Below are positions 7,189-13,877 of a stretch of DNA of 16,218 nt, piece by piece; positions within the stretch are counted from its first letter, which is position 1, and each line of letters opens with the position of its first letter. The notes beneath the pieces were generated by a model. The model was not told the DNA's origin. It saw only the letters and a program-made list of their open reading frames with translations, and made no database searches. This stretch comes from Bdellovibrio sp. (lineage in GTDB: Bacteria > Bdellovibrionota > Bdellovibrionia > Bdellovibrionales > UBA1609): NCBI GenBank assembly GCA_003694355.1, contig RFKI01000059.1, positions 1 to 16,218 of the forward strand. The letters are read 5' to 3'. The translations under genes were made by a program, and so were the position numbers.

Positions 7189-8870
7189 GAGATCTCCTTT
7201 ATAGATTGAATCTTTGTATTAAAAACTTTTTTAATCATCTGAACCCGAGGATGATTTTCAACTTCTTGATACATCTTCTCTTTTTCTGCTCTGGCCTTTT
7301 GTTCTTCTATTTCTTTAGGTGTGAGTTGTTTTTTATCCTCATCCAAAACCACACGAATCCTATAAGACCTGCCCCAAAATGTTTTAATATAATTCCCCAG
7401 CTTCTTCTGAAACCCATCTGCCTTAATCTGGTCATAAAGAAACTTCATCTTCGGAGCCACCCCAATACACATTTCTTCCTCAGACAAGTCTTTCAAATAA
7501 GAATGCTCTAACTTGGAGCCCATAAGTCCATTGACACTTTTTATTTTTTGCACCAGCGCGTCCCACTGCTGAGCTACGGAAGAAGAATCATGAAACAAGC
7601 GGCCCTGACTGGAAGATGTTGTTTTTTTCAAGGACTCTTCAGAAGAAGTTTTACTTGAAGATTTTTTCTCAGAAACTGCTTGATTTTTTACTGGCTGAGT
7701 CTGAGCTGCCTGAGAGTTTGTTGGATGACCTGAGCGAATGACCTTTCCACCCTGAAAAACAGTTTGAATATCCACAATCCGTGGAGCCACCGCCATTCTC
7801 AATAACAACATCTCTAAAACCACTTGAGCATCCTGGGCTCTCACCAAATCATTCACACCTTTTAAAGCCATATCAAAAAGAAAATGTATATCCTCAATGG
7901 ACAGCTTCTCAGATTTTTGCTTTAAGTCTTCAATTTCTCCTGAAGACAAATCCACAAGTCGATCTGCTTGATGGGGGTTTAACTTCACCATTAAAAGATG
8001 GCGGATCTCCTCCAGCAAATCCTGAGCAAAAACCTTTGGGTCCACACCCGACAAAGCCATCTTTTCCACACAACTAACAATCTTCTGCACATCTCTGTCC
8101 ACAAGGGCTCCTAAAACTTCCAGCAATAAAGCTCGGCTGGTGAGCCCTAAAGACTCAATCACCCTCTCCAGAGTAATCTTTCCCTCACTATAGGTAATCA
8201 CTTGATCTAACAAGCTCTGACTATCCCTCATGGAGCCTTCACCTTGACGGGCAATCGCCCACAAAGCTTCTTCTTCTGCTTCCACCCCCTCCTTCTGACA
8301 GATTTCCTGAAGCCCCTTTGTGATCTTTTTAGTGGGGATGCGACGAAAATCAAATCTCTGACAACGTGATAAAATGGTATTGGGTATTTTATGCACTTCT
8401 GTGGTGGCTAATATAAAAAGCACATGCTCTGGAGGTTCTTCCAAAGTTTTCAAAAGAGCGTTAAAGGCACTTGTGGTTAACATATGAACTTCATCAATAA
8501 TATAAATCTTGTAAGTGCCACTGGCAGGCATATAGCTTACAGACTCTCTAAGCTCTCTAACTGACTCCACCCCATTATTGCTGGCCCCATCAATTTCAAT
8601 CACATCCACACTACGGCCACTGGCAATTTCCATACATTCTTCACACTGACCACAGGGGTTAAAATCCTTGGCATTCTGACAACGCAAACTCATGGCCAGA
8701 ATACGAGCCGAAGAGGTTTTTCCTGTCCCGCGAGGGCCCGTAAATAGAAGAGCATGCGGTAAACGTTGTGCTTTTAAAGCATTTCTCAAGGTTGTACAAA
8801 TATGTTCTTGTCCAATAAGGTCTGAAAAAGATTTTGGACGCCACCTTCGGGCAATGACTTGATAAGACAA
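7185..8870 (-). CDS. dnaX: DNA polymerase III subunits gamma/tau (clamp loader)
   Basis: The ATPase of the replicative clamp loader, which opens the beta clamp on primed DNA and (as tau) links polymerase to helicase. AAA+ features run in order: Walker A GPRGTGKT (45-52), zinc module Cys64/Cys73/Cys76/Cys79, Walker B IIDEVH (124-129), NALLKTLEEPP and the SRC arginine-finger motif (168-170). After domain III a Ser/Thr/Lys/Gln-rich linker (about 390-430) leads to a C-terminal domain, giving 561 residues. The start is a TTG, supported by AGGAG 6 bases upstream and by alignment of RRWRP with the family's usual N-terminus. A seven-A run at 7628-7622 in the linker could allow a short gamma form. The 4.5S RNA lies 55 bases upstream. 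Confidence 0.97.
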   Translation of the reverse strand: MSYQVIARRWRPKSFSDLIGQEHICTTLRNALKAQRLPHALLFTGPRGTGKTSSARILAMSLRCQNAKDFNPCGQCEECMEIASGRSVDVIEIDGASNNGVESVRELRESVSYMPASGTYKIYIIDEVHMLTTSAFNALLKTLEEPPEHVLFILATTEVHKIPNTILSRCQRFDFRRIPTKKITKGLQEICQKEGVEAEEEALWAIARQGEGSMRDSQSLLDQVITYSEGKITLERVIESLGLTSRALLLEVLGALVDRDVQKIVSCVEKMALSGVDPKVFAQDLLEEIRHLLMVKLNPHQADRLVDLSSGEIEDLKQKSEKLSIEDIHFLFDMALKGVNDLVRAQDAQVVLEMLLLRMAVAPRIVDIQTVFQGGKVIRSGHPTNSQAAQTQPVKNQAVSEKKSSSKTSSEESLKKTTSSSQGRLFHDSSSVAQQWDALVQKIKSVNGLMGSKLEHSYLKDLSEEEMCIGVAPKMKFLYDQIKADGFQKKLGNYIKTFWGRSYRIRVVLDEDKKQLTPKEIEEQKARAEKEKMYQEVENHPRVQMIKKVFNTKIQSIKEIS

Positions 8871-8925
8871 AAGCCGCTCCTCTTACTGGACTGGTTGTAA
8901 CATATCCCCCAAAAGAAAACAAAAA

Positions 8926-9026
8926 GGTGGCCAGGCACCCCATATCACATAGACCTTTGGCTACCGCTGCTTCCTTCCGGACCTGACGGGGTTCACCAAA
9001 GGTGCTATTGCATGGGACCTGACCAT
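8926..9026 (-). ncRNA. ffs: Bacterial small SRP RNA (4.5S RNA)
   Basis: The minus strand carries GTCAGGTCCGGAAGGAAGCA (8984-8965), the near-invariant apical domain of the signal recognition particle RNA that binds Ffh. The two ends pair (GGTCAGG near 9024 with CCTGGCC near 8931), giving one long hairpin of about 100 nucleotides with no Alu domain, as in Gram-negative bacteria. Five T follow the 3' end at 8925-8921, consistent with termination. With Ffh it targets membrane and secreted proteins co-translationally to FtsY. It lies upstream of dnaX, an arrangement shared with many bacteria. The exact ends are estimates. Confidence 0.95.
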
Positions 9027-9035
9027 AAAAGTCAT

Positions 9036-9064
9036 TTTATACATACTGAAAGATAAAGGTTTAA
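9036..9064 (-). promoter_or_regulatory. Likely sigma-70-type promoter of the 4.5S RNA
   Basis: On the minus strand, TTAAAC (9064-9059) and TATAAA (9041-9036) are separated by 17 bases and lie 10 bases upstream of the estimated 5' end. The -35 box overlaps a small inverted repeat (TTAAAC-TATT-GTTTAA, 9061-9076). It may also supply dnaX transcripts by readthrough. Confidence 0.5.
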
Positions 9065-9107
9065 ACTATTGTTTAAGTGATTGATGCGGCGAATATATTA
9101 TAAAAAA

Positions 9108-9276
9108 TCTTCTGTGGGAACTCAGTGAACCTGCAAACCCGGTTTTGTTAAGGTGGGTAACCATGATAGTAACTTTAGGCTTCTCAATCCGAGTTGAGCT
9201 TGCTCACCGTTACCAGGGACAGTTCCCTTTCTTTGTGTCTGTAGGGTTTACGTATTCATGAGCCCACAGAAGCTCT
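9108..9276 (-). ncRNA. ssrS: 6S RNA
   Basis: The minus-strand stretch 9208-9174 closely follows E. coli 6S RNA: GGTGAGCA, GCTC, CG, then GAGAAGCCT and AAA in the same order and spacing. The ends form a perfect 10-base closing stem (CTTCTGTGGG at 9272-9263 with CCCACAGAAG at 9118-9109), leaving the long imperfect duplex with an internal bubble that mimics an open promoter. The length, about 169 nucleotides, is near the usual 160-200. Six T at 9107-9102 follow the closing stem. 6S RNA binds the housekeeping RNA polymerase holoenzyme in stationary phase and is released by making a product RNA. I place it by recalled similarity plus the visible stem; the ends are approximate. Confidence 0.85.
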
Positions 9277-9282
9277 CCTCTT

Positions 9283-9312
9283 AATATAACAAGGCTTTTC
9301 AAAAAGCCACAA
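9283..9312 (-). promoter_or_regulatory. Likely promoter of 6S RNA
   Basis: TTGTGG (9312-9307) and TATATT (9288-9283) with an 18-base spacer place a start near 9276, four bases before the closing stem. The spacer is almost filled by a perfect inverted repeat (9293-9308). Confidence 0.5.
9293..9308. repeat. Perfect inverted repeat inside the 6S promoter spacer
   Basis: GGCTTTT-CA-AAAAGCC: 7-base arms and a 2-base centre, between the proposed -35 and -10 of the 6S RNA gene. It has no T-tract on either strand, so an operator or promoter-shape element is more likely than a terminator. Confidence 0.45.
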
Positions 9313-9320
9313 TAACGCAA

Positions 9321-9336
9321 AGTTTGTGCCCAAACT
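9321..9336. repeat. Inverted repeat upstream of the 6S promoter
   Basis: AGTTTG-TGCC-CAAACT: perfect 6-base arms and a 4-base centre, in the gap between the 6S RNA gene and the divergent small membrane-protein gene at 9392. It could be a binding site serving either direction. Confidence 0.3.
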
Positions 9337-9391
9337 GAAAAATAGCACTTTGTCGAGTTAAACCTTTGGCTAAAAAGACGATAAAACAAAT

Positions 9392-9610
9392 ATGAGCTAT
9401 CAAGAATTAGATCTTATTTTCCCTTTTATTGTTTTTATTTATGGAAGCCTGATGACCCTCATTTTACACTCTGAAACCTTAATGAAGCTTGCTGAAAAAA
9501 AATTGCCTCCGACTTTGTTGTTTCAGTTTAAAACACATCGCCTCATGGGCAGCATTTGTCTTTTTGTGGGGTTCTTCTGGAGCCTTCAAAATCTTCTATT
9601 GACCCTCTAA
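9392..9610 (+). CDS. Small two-helix membrane protein of unknown function
   Basis: A 72-residue protein with two hydrophobic segments (about 9-26 and 51-69) flanking a charged middle that includes AEKKLPP. I do not recognise a family. It starts at an ATG without a clear ribosome site and ends 24 bases before xseA, on the same strand, so it may be the first gene of that operon. Coding status is supported by the sensible two-helix pattern and tight fit between the RNA genes and xseA, but not by homology I can name. Confidence 0.55.
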   Translation: MSYQELDLIFPFIVFIYGSLMTLILHSETLMKLAEKKLPPTLLFQFKTHRLMGSICLFVGFFWSLQNLLLTL

Positions 9611-9634
9611 AAGCTTCCGTCTATTGTCCTTGCA

Positions 9635-10996
9635 ATGAGCTCTGAAGACATTCAACTTTCTCTTCTTGATTCCTCAGAAGACCAACAACTGCTTTCTGTT
9701 TCTGACTTAAATAGGCAAATTCGAGCCTTAATTGAAAACCAATTTCCTTTAGTGTGGGTACAAGGTGAAATCTCCAACTTCAAGGCTCACAGCTCTGGTC
9801 ATTATTACTTCAGCCTGAAAGATGCCAAATCCCAAATCAATGCCGTGATGTTTAAGGGCTTCAACCGTCATTTGAAATTTAAACCCGAAAGCGGCATGGA
9901 AGTGATTGTTCGCGGAAAAGTTACCGTATATGAACCACGAGGGTCTTATCAAATTCTTGTGGAAACCATGGAACCTAAAGGCGCTGGCGCCCTTCAACTG
10001 GCCTTTGAACAGCTTAAAAAAAAGCTCCAGGCAGAAGGACTCTTTGATCCTGATCGAAAAAAACCACTTCCTCCTTTTCCTCAAGTTATTGGAGTGGTCA
10101 CCTCGCCCACAGGGGCTGCCATTCGAGATATTTTAAATGTTTTAAAACGACGTCATAGTGGGGTGGAAGTGCTTGTGATACCAGCTCTTGTGCAAGGTAA
10201 AGAAGCTAAAGAAAGCATTGCTTCAGCCATTGAGCTGGCTCAAAAGATTAAAACTCTTGATGTGCTCATTGTAGGACGTGGCGGCGGGTCTATTGAAGAC
10301 CTCTGGGCCTTTAATGAAGAAATTGTCGCCCGCGCCATTGCCAACTCACAAATTCCTATTATTTCCGCAGTAGGCCATGAGGTCGATTATACCATTGCCG
10401 ACTTTGTGGCTGACCTGAGAGCGCCCACGCCTTCTGCTGCTGCTGAACTTGTGGTCAAAAACAAGCAAGATTTGCAAGACAAAATTCAACACCTTCAACA
10501 ACGACTCCTCAAAAACATGGAGTACTCCCTTGAATCCCTGAAAAAAAACCTTTCCAATCTTCAAATGCGCCTTGTGGATCCTCGAAAGCGCATTCAAGAT
10601 GGGCAACTTCGATGTGATGAATTGAGCTTACGACTCGAACAGTCCATATTCCGCTTGATAGAAAATAAGAAAAACCAAACTCAACTTTTAAGAGAAAAGC
10701 TGCCTTCTCCTCTAAAAAAGATAGCTCAAAGCCAACAACAAGTTCAACATCTTATGACCCAACAAACTCACTTTATGCAGTCTCAAATATCTATCAAAAA
10801 AGAACATTTGCGTTCATTTATGGCATTGCTGGAAAGCCTCAGTCCTCTTCATGTGGTGAAAAGAGGTTATGCCATTGTGAAAAAAGAAAAAACATTGATT
10901 AAAAGCACTGAACAGCTCAAAAAGGGTGATCAAGTGCAAGTGAATCTGGCCAAAGGAGCCTTTAAAGCCCTGGTTCAGGAGATTATAAAAAATTAG
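9635..10996 (+). CDS. xseA: Exodeoxyribonuclease VII large subunit
   Basis: The catalytic and DNA-binding subunit of ExoVII, which cuts single-stranded DNA from both ends into short oligonucleotides for mismatch and damage repair. At 453 residues it matches the family. The N-terminal OB-fold (about 20-115) contains WVQGEISNFKAHSSGHYYFSL; the nuclease core has VIGVVTSPTGAAIRDIL (151-167), GRGGGSIEDLWAFN (214-227) and the SAVGHEVDYTIADFVADLRAPTP stretch (244-266), all family signatures. A long helical, Gln/Lys-rich region (about 275-400) is where the small subunits bind, followed by a C-terminal segment with KRGYAIV. The ATG at 9635 has no strong ribosome site. xseB follows after 50 bases. Confidence 0.97.
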   Translation: MSSEDIQLSLLDSSEDQQLLSVSDLNRQIRALIENQFPLVWVQGEISNFKAHSSGHYYFSLKDAKSQINAVMFKGFNRHLKFKPESGMEVIVRGKVTVYEPRGSYQILVETMEPKGAGALQLAFEQLKKKLQAEGLFDPDRKKPLPPFPQVIGVVTSPTGAAIRDILNVLKRRHSGVEVLVIPALVQGKEAKESIASAIELAQKIKTLDVLIVGRGGGSIEDLWAFNEEIVARAIANSQIPIISAVGHEVDYTIADFVADLRAPTPSAAAELVVKNKQDLQDKIQHLQQRLLKNMEYSLESLKKNLSNLQMRLVDPRKRIQDGQLRCDELSLRLEQSIFRLIENKKNQTQLLREKLPSPLKKIAQSQQQVQHLMTQQTHFMQSQISIKKEHLRSFMALLESLSPLHVVKRGYAIVKKEKTLIKSTEQLKKGDQVQVNLAKGAFKALVQEIIKN

Positions 10997-11046
10997 CTCT
11001 TTTAAGAAAAATTTGATAAGACAATAACTCAAAAAAAGAGGAAAGC

Positions 11047-11271
11047 ATGGACTTTGAAAAGAGACTCAAAAGACTGGAAGAAATTGTAGAACAAATGGAA
11101 AAAGGAGATCTTCCCCTCGAGGAATCTTTAAAGCTTTTTGAAGAAGGCGTGAAGCTCTCCAGGCAATGCCATCAAGAGCTGGAAAAAGCTGAAGAGAAGG
11201 TCAAGCTTTTGCTCAAAGTGGAAGAAGATGGCTCCCTTCAAACTGAGGACTTTTCTCCACAAGAAAGCTAA
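11047..11271 (+). CDS. xseB: Exodeoxyribonuclease VII small subunit
   Basis: A 74-residue helical-hairpin protein that assembles in several copies on XseA and is needed for ExoVII activity. It carries the family pattern: FEKRLKRLEEIVEQMEKGDLPLEESLKLFEEGVKL, then CHQELEKAEEKV. The AGAGGAAAGC ribosome site just before the ATG is clear. ispA begins 6 bases after its stop, so the xseA-xseB-ispA order typical of many bacteria is kept. Confidence 0.95.
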   Translation: MDFEKRLKRLEEIVEQMEKGDLPLEESLKLFEEGVKLSRQCHQELEKAEEKVKLLLKVEEDGSLQTEDFSPQES

Positions 11272-11277
11272 TCCATT

Positions 11278-12183
11278 ATGCAAAGTCTTGAAAACATCAT
11301 TCATGCCGAACAGGAACTCATTGAAAAATATCTGGAAGATATTTTTCAAGAAAAGGCCCATCTTAACTCTTCTGAGCAACGCCTTTTGGCTTCTGTAAAC
11401 TATAGCCTTCTTGGCAAGGGCAAAAGGTTTCGACCGGCTCTAACCCTCTTAATGGAGCAAATCCTTAGTGGCTCTACTAGCCAATCCCTTCCCTTTGCTG
11501 CAGCCGTAGAAATGGTCCATACTTACTCTCTTATCCACGATGATTTACCTTGCATGGATGATGATACTGAAAGACGTGGCGAACCCACAAACCATGTGAT
11601 CTATGGGGAAGCCATTGCTCTTTTGGCTGGAGATGCTCTTTTAACAGAAGCCTTTGGTCATATGGCTCTTTCTCCACTGCCTGAGGTCATTAAAATCCAA
11701 CTGATACAAAAACTTCATGAAGCCGCTGGCATCCATGGCATGATTGCTGGACAAGCAGCTGATATAGAGGCTCAACGTCTTTCTGCAGAAGAGCTTCTTA
11801 AAATCCAAAAGCTAAAAACAGGAAAACTGATCTCTGTGGCTCTTGAAGGTGCGGCCATTATTTGTCAAGCCCCTGAGAAAACACAAGACCTTGTTAGAAA
11901 CCTGGGAGACACCCTTGGACTAGCTTTCCAAGTCGCTGACGATCTTCAAGACTACAACAATAACCCTCATGAAATTTGCAACTGGGTTCCCGTCATTGGC
12001 CTTTCATCAACGGAAAACATGCTTGAGGAACTCACCCAAAAAGCTCTTCAGTTATGTAAAGCACTCCCAGACTCTCCTCATAGAAAAAAACTCCAGGATA
12101 TTATTTTATTTAACCTTCATCGCATTCCCCCTTCTTTGTCTAAAAAACCATCTCTTCCTCATGAAAAAACCTCTAAGACTTGA
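11278..12183 (+). CDS. ispA: Polyprenyl synthetase, IspA-type farnesyl diphosphate synthase
   Basis: A cytosolic trans-prenyltransferase that joins isopentenyl diphosphate to allylic diphosphates, probably making C15 farnesyl diphosphate. Key parts are GKGKRFRP (47-53), the first Asp-rich motif DDLPCMDDD (88-96) with the two-residue insertion typical of bacterial FPP synthases, GMIAGQAADIE, and the second Asp-rich motif DDLQD (221-225). Tyr83-Ser84 before the first motif fit a short-chain product. One oddity: after the second motif most relatives have a Lys before TYP or SW; here the stretch reads HEICNWVPVIG, without it. Length 301 is normal. Its last 23 bases overlap tlyA. The dxs gene often found next to it is absent from the window. 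Confidence 0.92.
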   Translation: MQSLENIIHAEQELIEKYLEDIFQEKAHLNSSEQRLLASVNYSLLGKGKRFRPALTLLMEQILSGSTSQSLPFAAAVEMVHTYSLIHDDLPCMDDDTERRGEPTNHVIYGEAIALLAGDALLTEAFGHMALSPLPEVIKIQLIQKLHEAAGIHGMIAGQAADIEAQRLSAEELLKIQKLKTGKLISVALEGAAIICQAPEKTQDLVRNLGDTLGLAFQVADDLQDYNNNPHEICNWVPVIGLSSTENMLEELTQKALQLCKALPDSPHRKKLQDIILFNLHRIPPSLSKKPSLPHEKTSKT

Positions 12184-12979
12184 TGTTTTTCTTGTAAAAA
12201 AAGGCCTTTGTGATTCCCGATCACAAGCTCAAAGGCTTATAAAAGAAGGACGCGTTCAAGTATTCTCCCCTGTCACTAAAAAATTTCAAACTCTTTCAAC
12301 TCCCTCAACCCTTATAAGTGACATGAAAACTCCCGTACATATTGAGCAACACCCTCATTTGGTGTCTCGAGCAGGCTATAAGCTCTGGCATTTAATCCCT
12401 CTTTTGAAAAACCATCCCTCCTCTCCCCTTCAAATCAAAGAAGCTCGAGTTTTAGACATTGGTATTTCCACAGGAGGTTTTACAGACTGTCTCTTACAAC
12501 AGGGGGCCAAACATGTTGTTGGTATAGATGTGGGACACAACCAACTCCACCCTTCTTTAAAAGAAAATAAGAAAGTGACCCTCTTTGAGGGAGTCAATGC
12601 ACGCTATCTCTCCACTATCCCAGAATTGAAAGATCAAAAAGGCTCTTTTGACCTTATAGTGATTGACACTTCTTTTATTTCCATCAAACATATCTTACCA
12701 GAGGCCCTTGATTTTCTCACACCGAAAGGAAAAATCATTGCCCTTATTAAACCTCAATTTGAGCTCGGCTCTATTGCTTTAAACAAAAAGGGAATTGTTA
12801 AAGATGAAAAACTCTCTAACCATTTTCTCCAAAACGACTTCAAAAATTTCATTCTCCAACTGGGCCTTTCTCCCTTGGGCTTTTTTAAAAGCCCTTTGCG
12901 TGGAAAAAAAGGAAATCAAGAGTTCTTTTTATATGCCAAAAGGCAGGAAAACACTTCTCGCCCTTCTATTTCTTCTTAA
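12161..12979 (+). CDS. tlyA: TlyA family rRNA 2'-O-methyltransferase
   Basis: A 272-residue protein with an N-terminal S4 RNA-binding domain (RLDVFLVKKGLCDSRSQAQR, then EGRV) and an FtsJ/RrmJ-like methyltransferase domain. The SAM site VLDIGISTGGFTDCLL (97-112) is clear. The K-D-K-E catalytic set seems present as Lys74, Asp169, Lys197 (LIKPQFELG) and Glu254 (GNQEFFLYA). TlyA enzymes methylate ribose in 16S and/or 23S rRNA and affect capreomycin sensitivity; older names call them haemolysin A. I start at the ATG at 12161, within the end of ispA, because it begins the S4 domain; the open frame extends further but only reads ispA out of frame. It has VSRAGYKL where relatives have VSRGGLKL. The downstream lipoprotein gene overlaps by 47 bases. 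Confidence 0.93.
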   Translation: MKKPLRLDVFLVKKGLCDSRSQAQRLIKEGRVQVFSPVTKKFQTLSTPSTLISDMKTPVHIEQHPHLVSRAGYKLWHLIPLLKNHPSSPLQIKEARVLDIGISTGGFTDCLLQQGAKHVVGIDVGHNQLHPSLKENKKVTLFEGVNARYLSTIPELKDQKGSFDLIVIDTSFISIKHILPEALDFLTPKGKIIALIKPQFELGSIALNKKGIVKDEKLSNHFLQNDFKNFILQLGLSPLGFFKSPLRGKKGNQEFFLYAKRQENTSRPSISS

Positions 12980-13865
12980 TGCCTGCTCTTCTTTAAAAAC
13001 CCGAAAAGAAATTGATCATTCTTTAATAGAACCTCCTCCACAAAGCTCTAAAGAGCTTCAACAAAACATCAAATCCTCCGTCCCTTCACCCCCTTCTCTT
13101 CCCACTCCTGATCATATTGTTCTAATTCTGGGGCCTGGAGGTACAAAGACACTGGCACATACGGGAGTGATTCGCACCCTTGAAAAAGCACGCATTCCTA
13201 TCACTCACGTTGTGGGCATAGGCTGGGGATCTCTAGTGGCTGCCCTCTATGCTTATAAAGGACAAATCCATGAAACCGAATGGCTTTTATATAAGCTGCA
13301 AAAAGAGAATTTTTTTCACAAAGGACTTTTTAAAACATCCCTCAAGCCACTTCAAATATCAGAACTCCTCTCCACCTTCCCTTCTGATTTTCAAACCGCC
13401 CGCCTGCAAGACTTCAAAGTCCCCTTCTTGTGTCCTGCCAAGTCCATCTGGAGTGGTCGTGTCAGCATTCAGCAAACAGGACCTGTTAATAAAGCCCTTA
13501 ACCGCTGTTTGTTTATCCCCCCCTTATTAAAAGGACAGGCTCCCTGGATGAGCGCTCTTTTTTCGGTTCAGGAAATTCTGGATCATTTTAAACAAAACAA
13601 CACCTTATTTATCTTTATTGATGTTCTTGGACCTGGACGCCTGTTTTCAAACCAATGGGCTCAAAATCATCCCGTTAAGGCCTTGCTATGGAGGGAGACT
13701 CAAAGTTATATTCAACACACTGTCTCACATATGAATGTGGAGTTTATTTCTATCCAGGCGAACCACATAAATATTATGGATTTTGAAAACAGAAAGCGGC
13801 TTGTTCTGGAAGGAGAAAAATCAGGCCAACAACTTGTTAAAAGGTTATCCAAATATGGGTTTTAA
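12933..13865 (+). CDS. Patatin-like lipoprotein lacking the catalytic Ser and Asp motifs
   Basis: A 310-residue lipoprotein: basic start, hydrophobic stretch and lipobox LLNAC with Cys18, then a Pro/Ser-rich linker to about residue 58. The rest follows the patatin phospholipase fold: the oxyanion-type loop ILGPGGTKTLAHTGVI (65-80) and the nucleophile elbow VVGIGWGSLVAALYA (93-107). In active patatins the elbow is GxSxG; here it reads GIGWG, with Gly97 in place of the serine. The usual late DGG/DGA motif before the last core strand is also missing, replaced by SALFSVQEILDHF before LFIFIDVLGPG. It should therefore be catalytically dead as a lipase. The ATG at 12933 lies inside tlyA and starts the signal peptide; pepP follows 12 bases after the stop. 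Confidence 0.85.
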   Translation: MPKGRKTLLALLFLLNACSSLKTRKEIDHSLIEPPPQSSKELQQNIKSSVPSPPSLPTPDHIVLILGPGGTKTLAHTGVIRTLEKARIPITHVVGIGWGSLVAALYAYKGQIHETEWLLYKLQKENFFHKGLFKTSLKPLQISELLSTFPSDFQTARLQDFKVPFLCPAKSIWSGRVSIQQTGPVNKALNRCLFIPPLLKGQAPWMSALFSVQEILDHFKQNNTLFIFIDVLGPGRLFSNQWAQNHPVKALLWRETQSYIQHTVSHMNVEFISIQANHINIMDFENRKRLVLEGEKSGQQLVKRLSKYGF

Positions 13866-13877
13866 AAAGGAGCGTCC

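Noticed and set aside
7660..7672. Second A run (six A) in the dnaX linker as a frameshift site
   Set aside because: Shorter than the nearby seven-A run and with no slippery heptamer or supporting structure.
8659..8943. Open frame on the minus strand covering the start of dnaX and the end of the 4.5S RNA
   Set aside because: It reads dnaX in another frame and runs into the SRP RNA; no ribosome site or family match.
9121..9260. Possible structured RNA or riboswitch on the plus strand
   Set aside because: The conserved bases match 6S RNA only when read on the minus strand, and the promoter and T-tract also fit the minus strand.
11969..12160. N-terminal extension of TlyA
   Set aside because: These residues are ispA read out of frame; the S4 domain starts at the ATG at 12161.
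12795..12932. N-terminal extension of the patatin-like protein
   Set aside because: It lies in tlyA out of frame and would bury the lipobox signal that begins at 12933.
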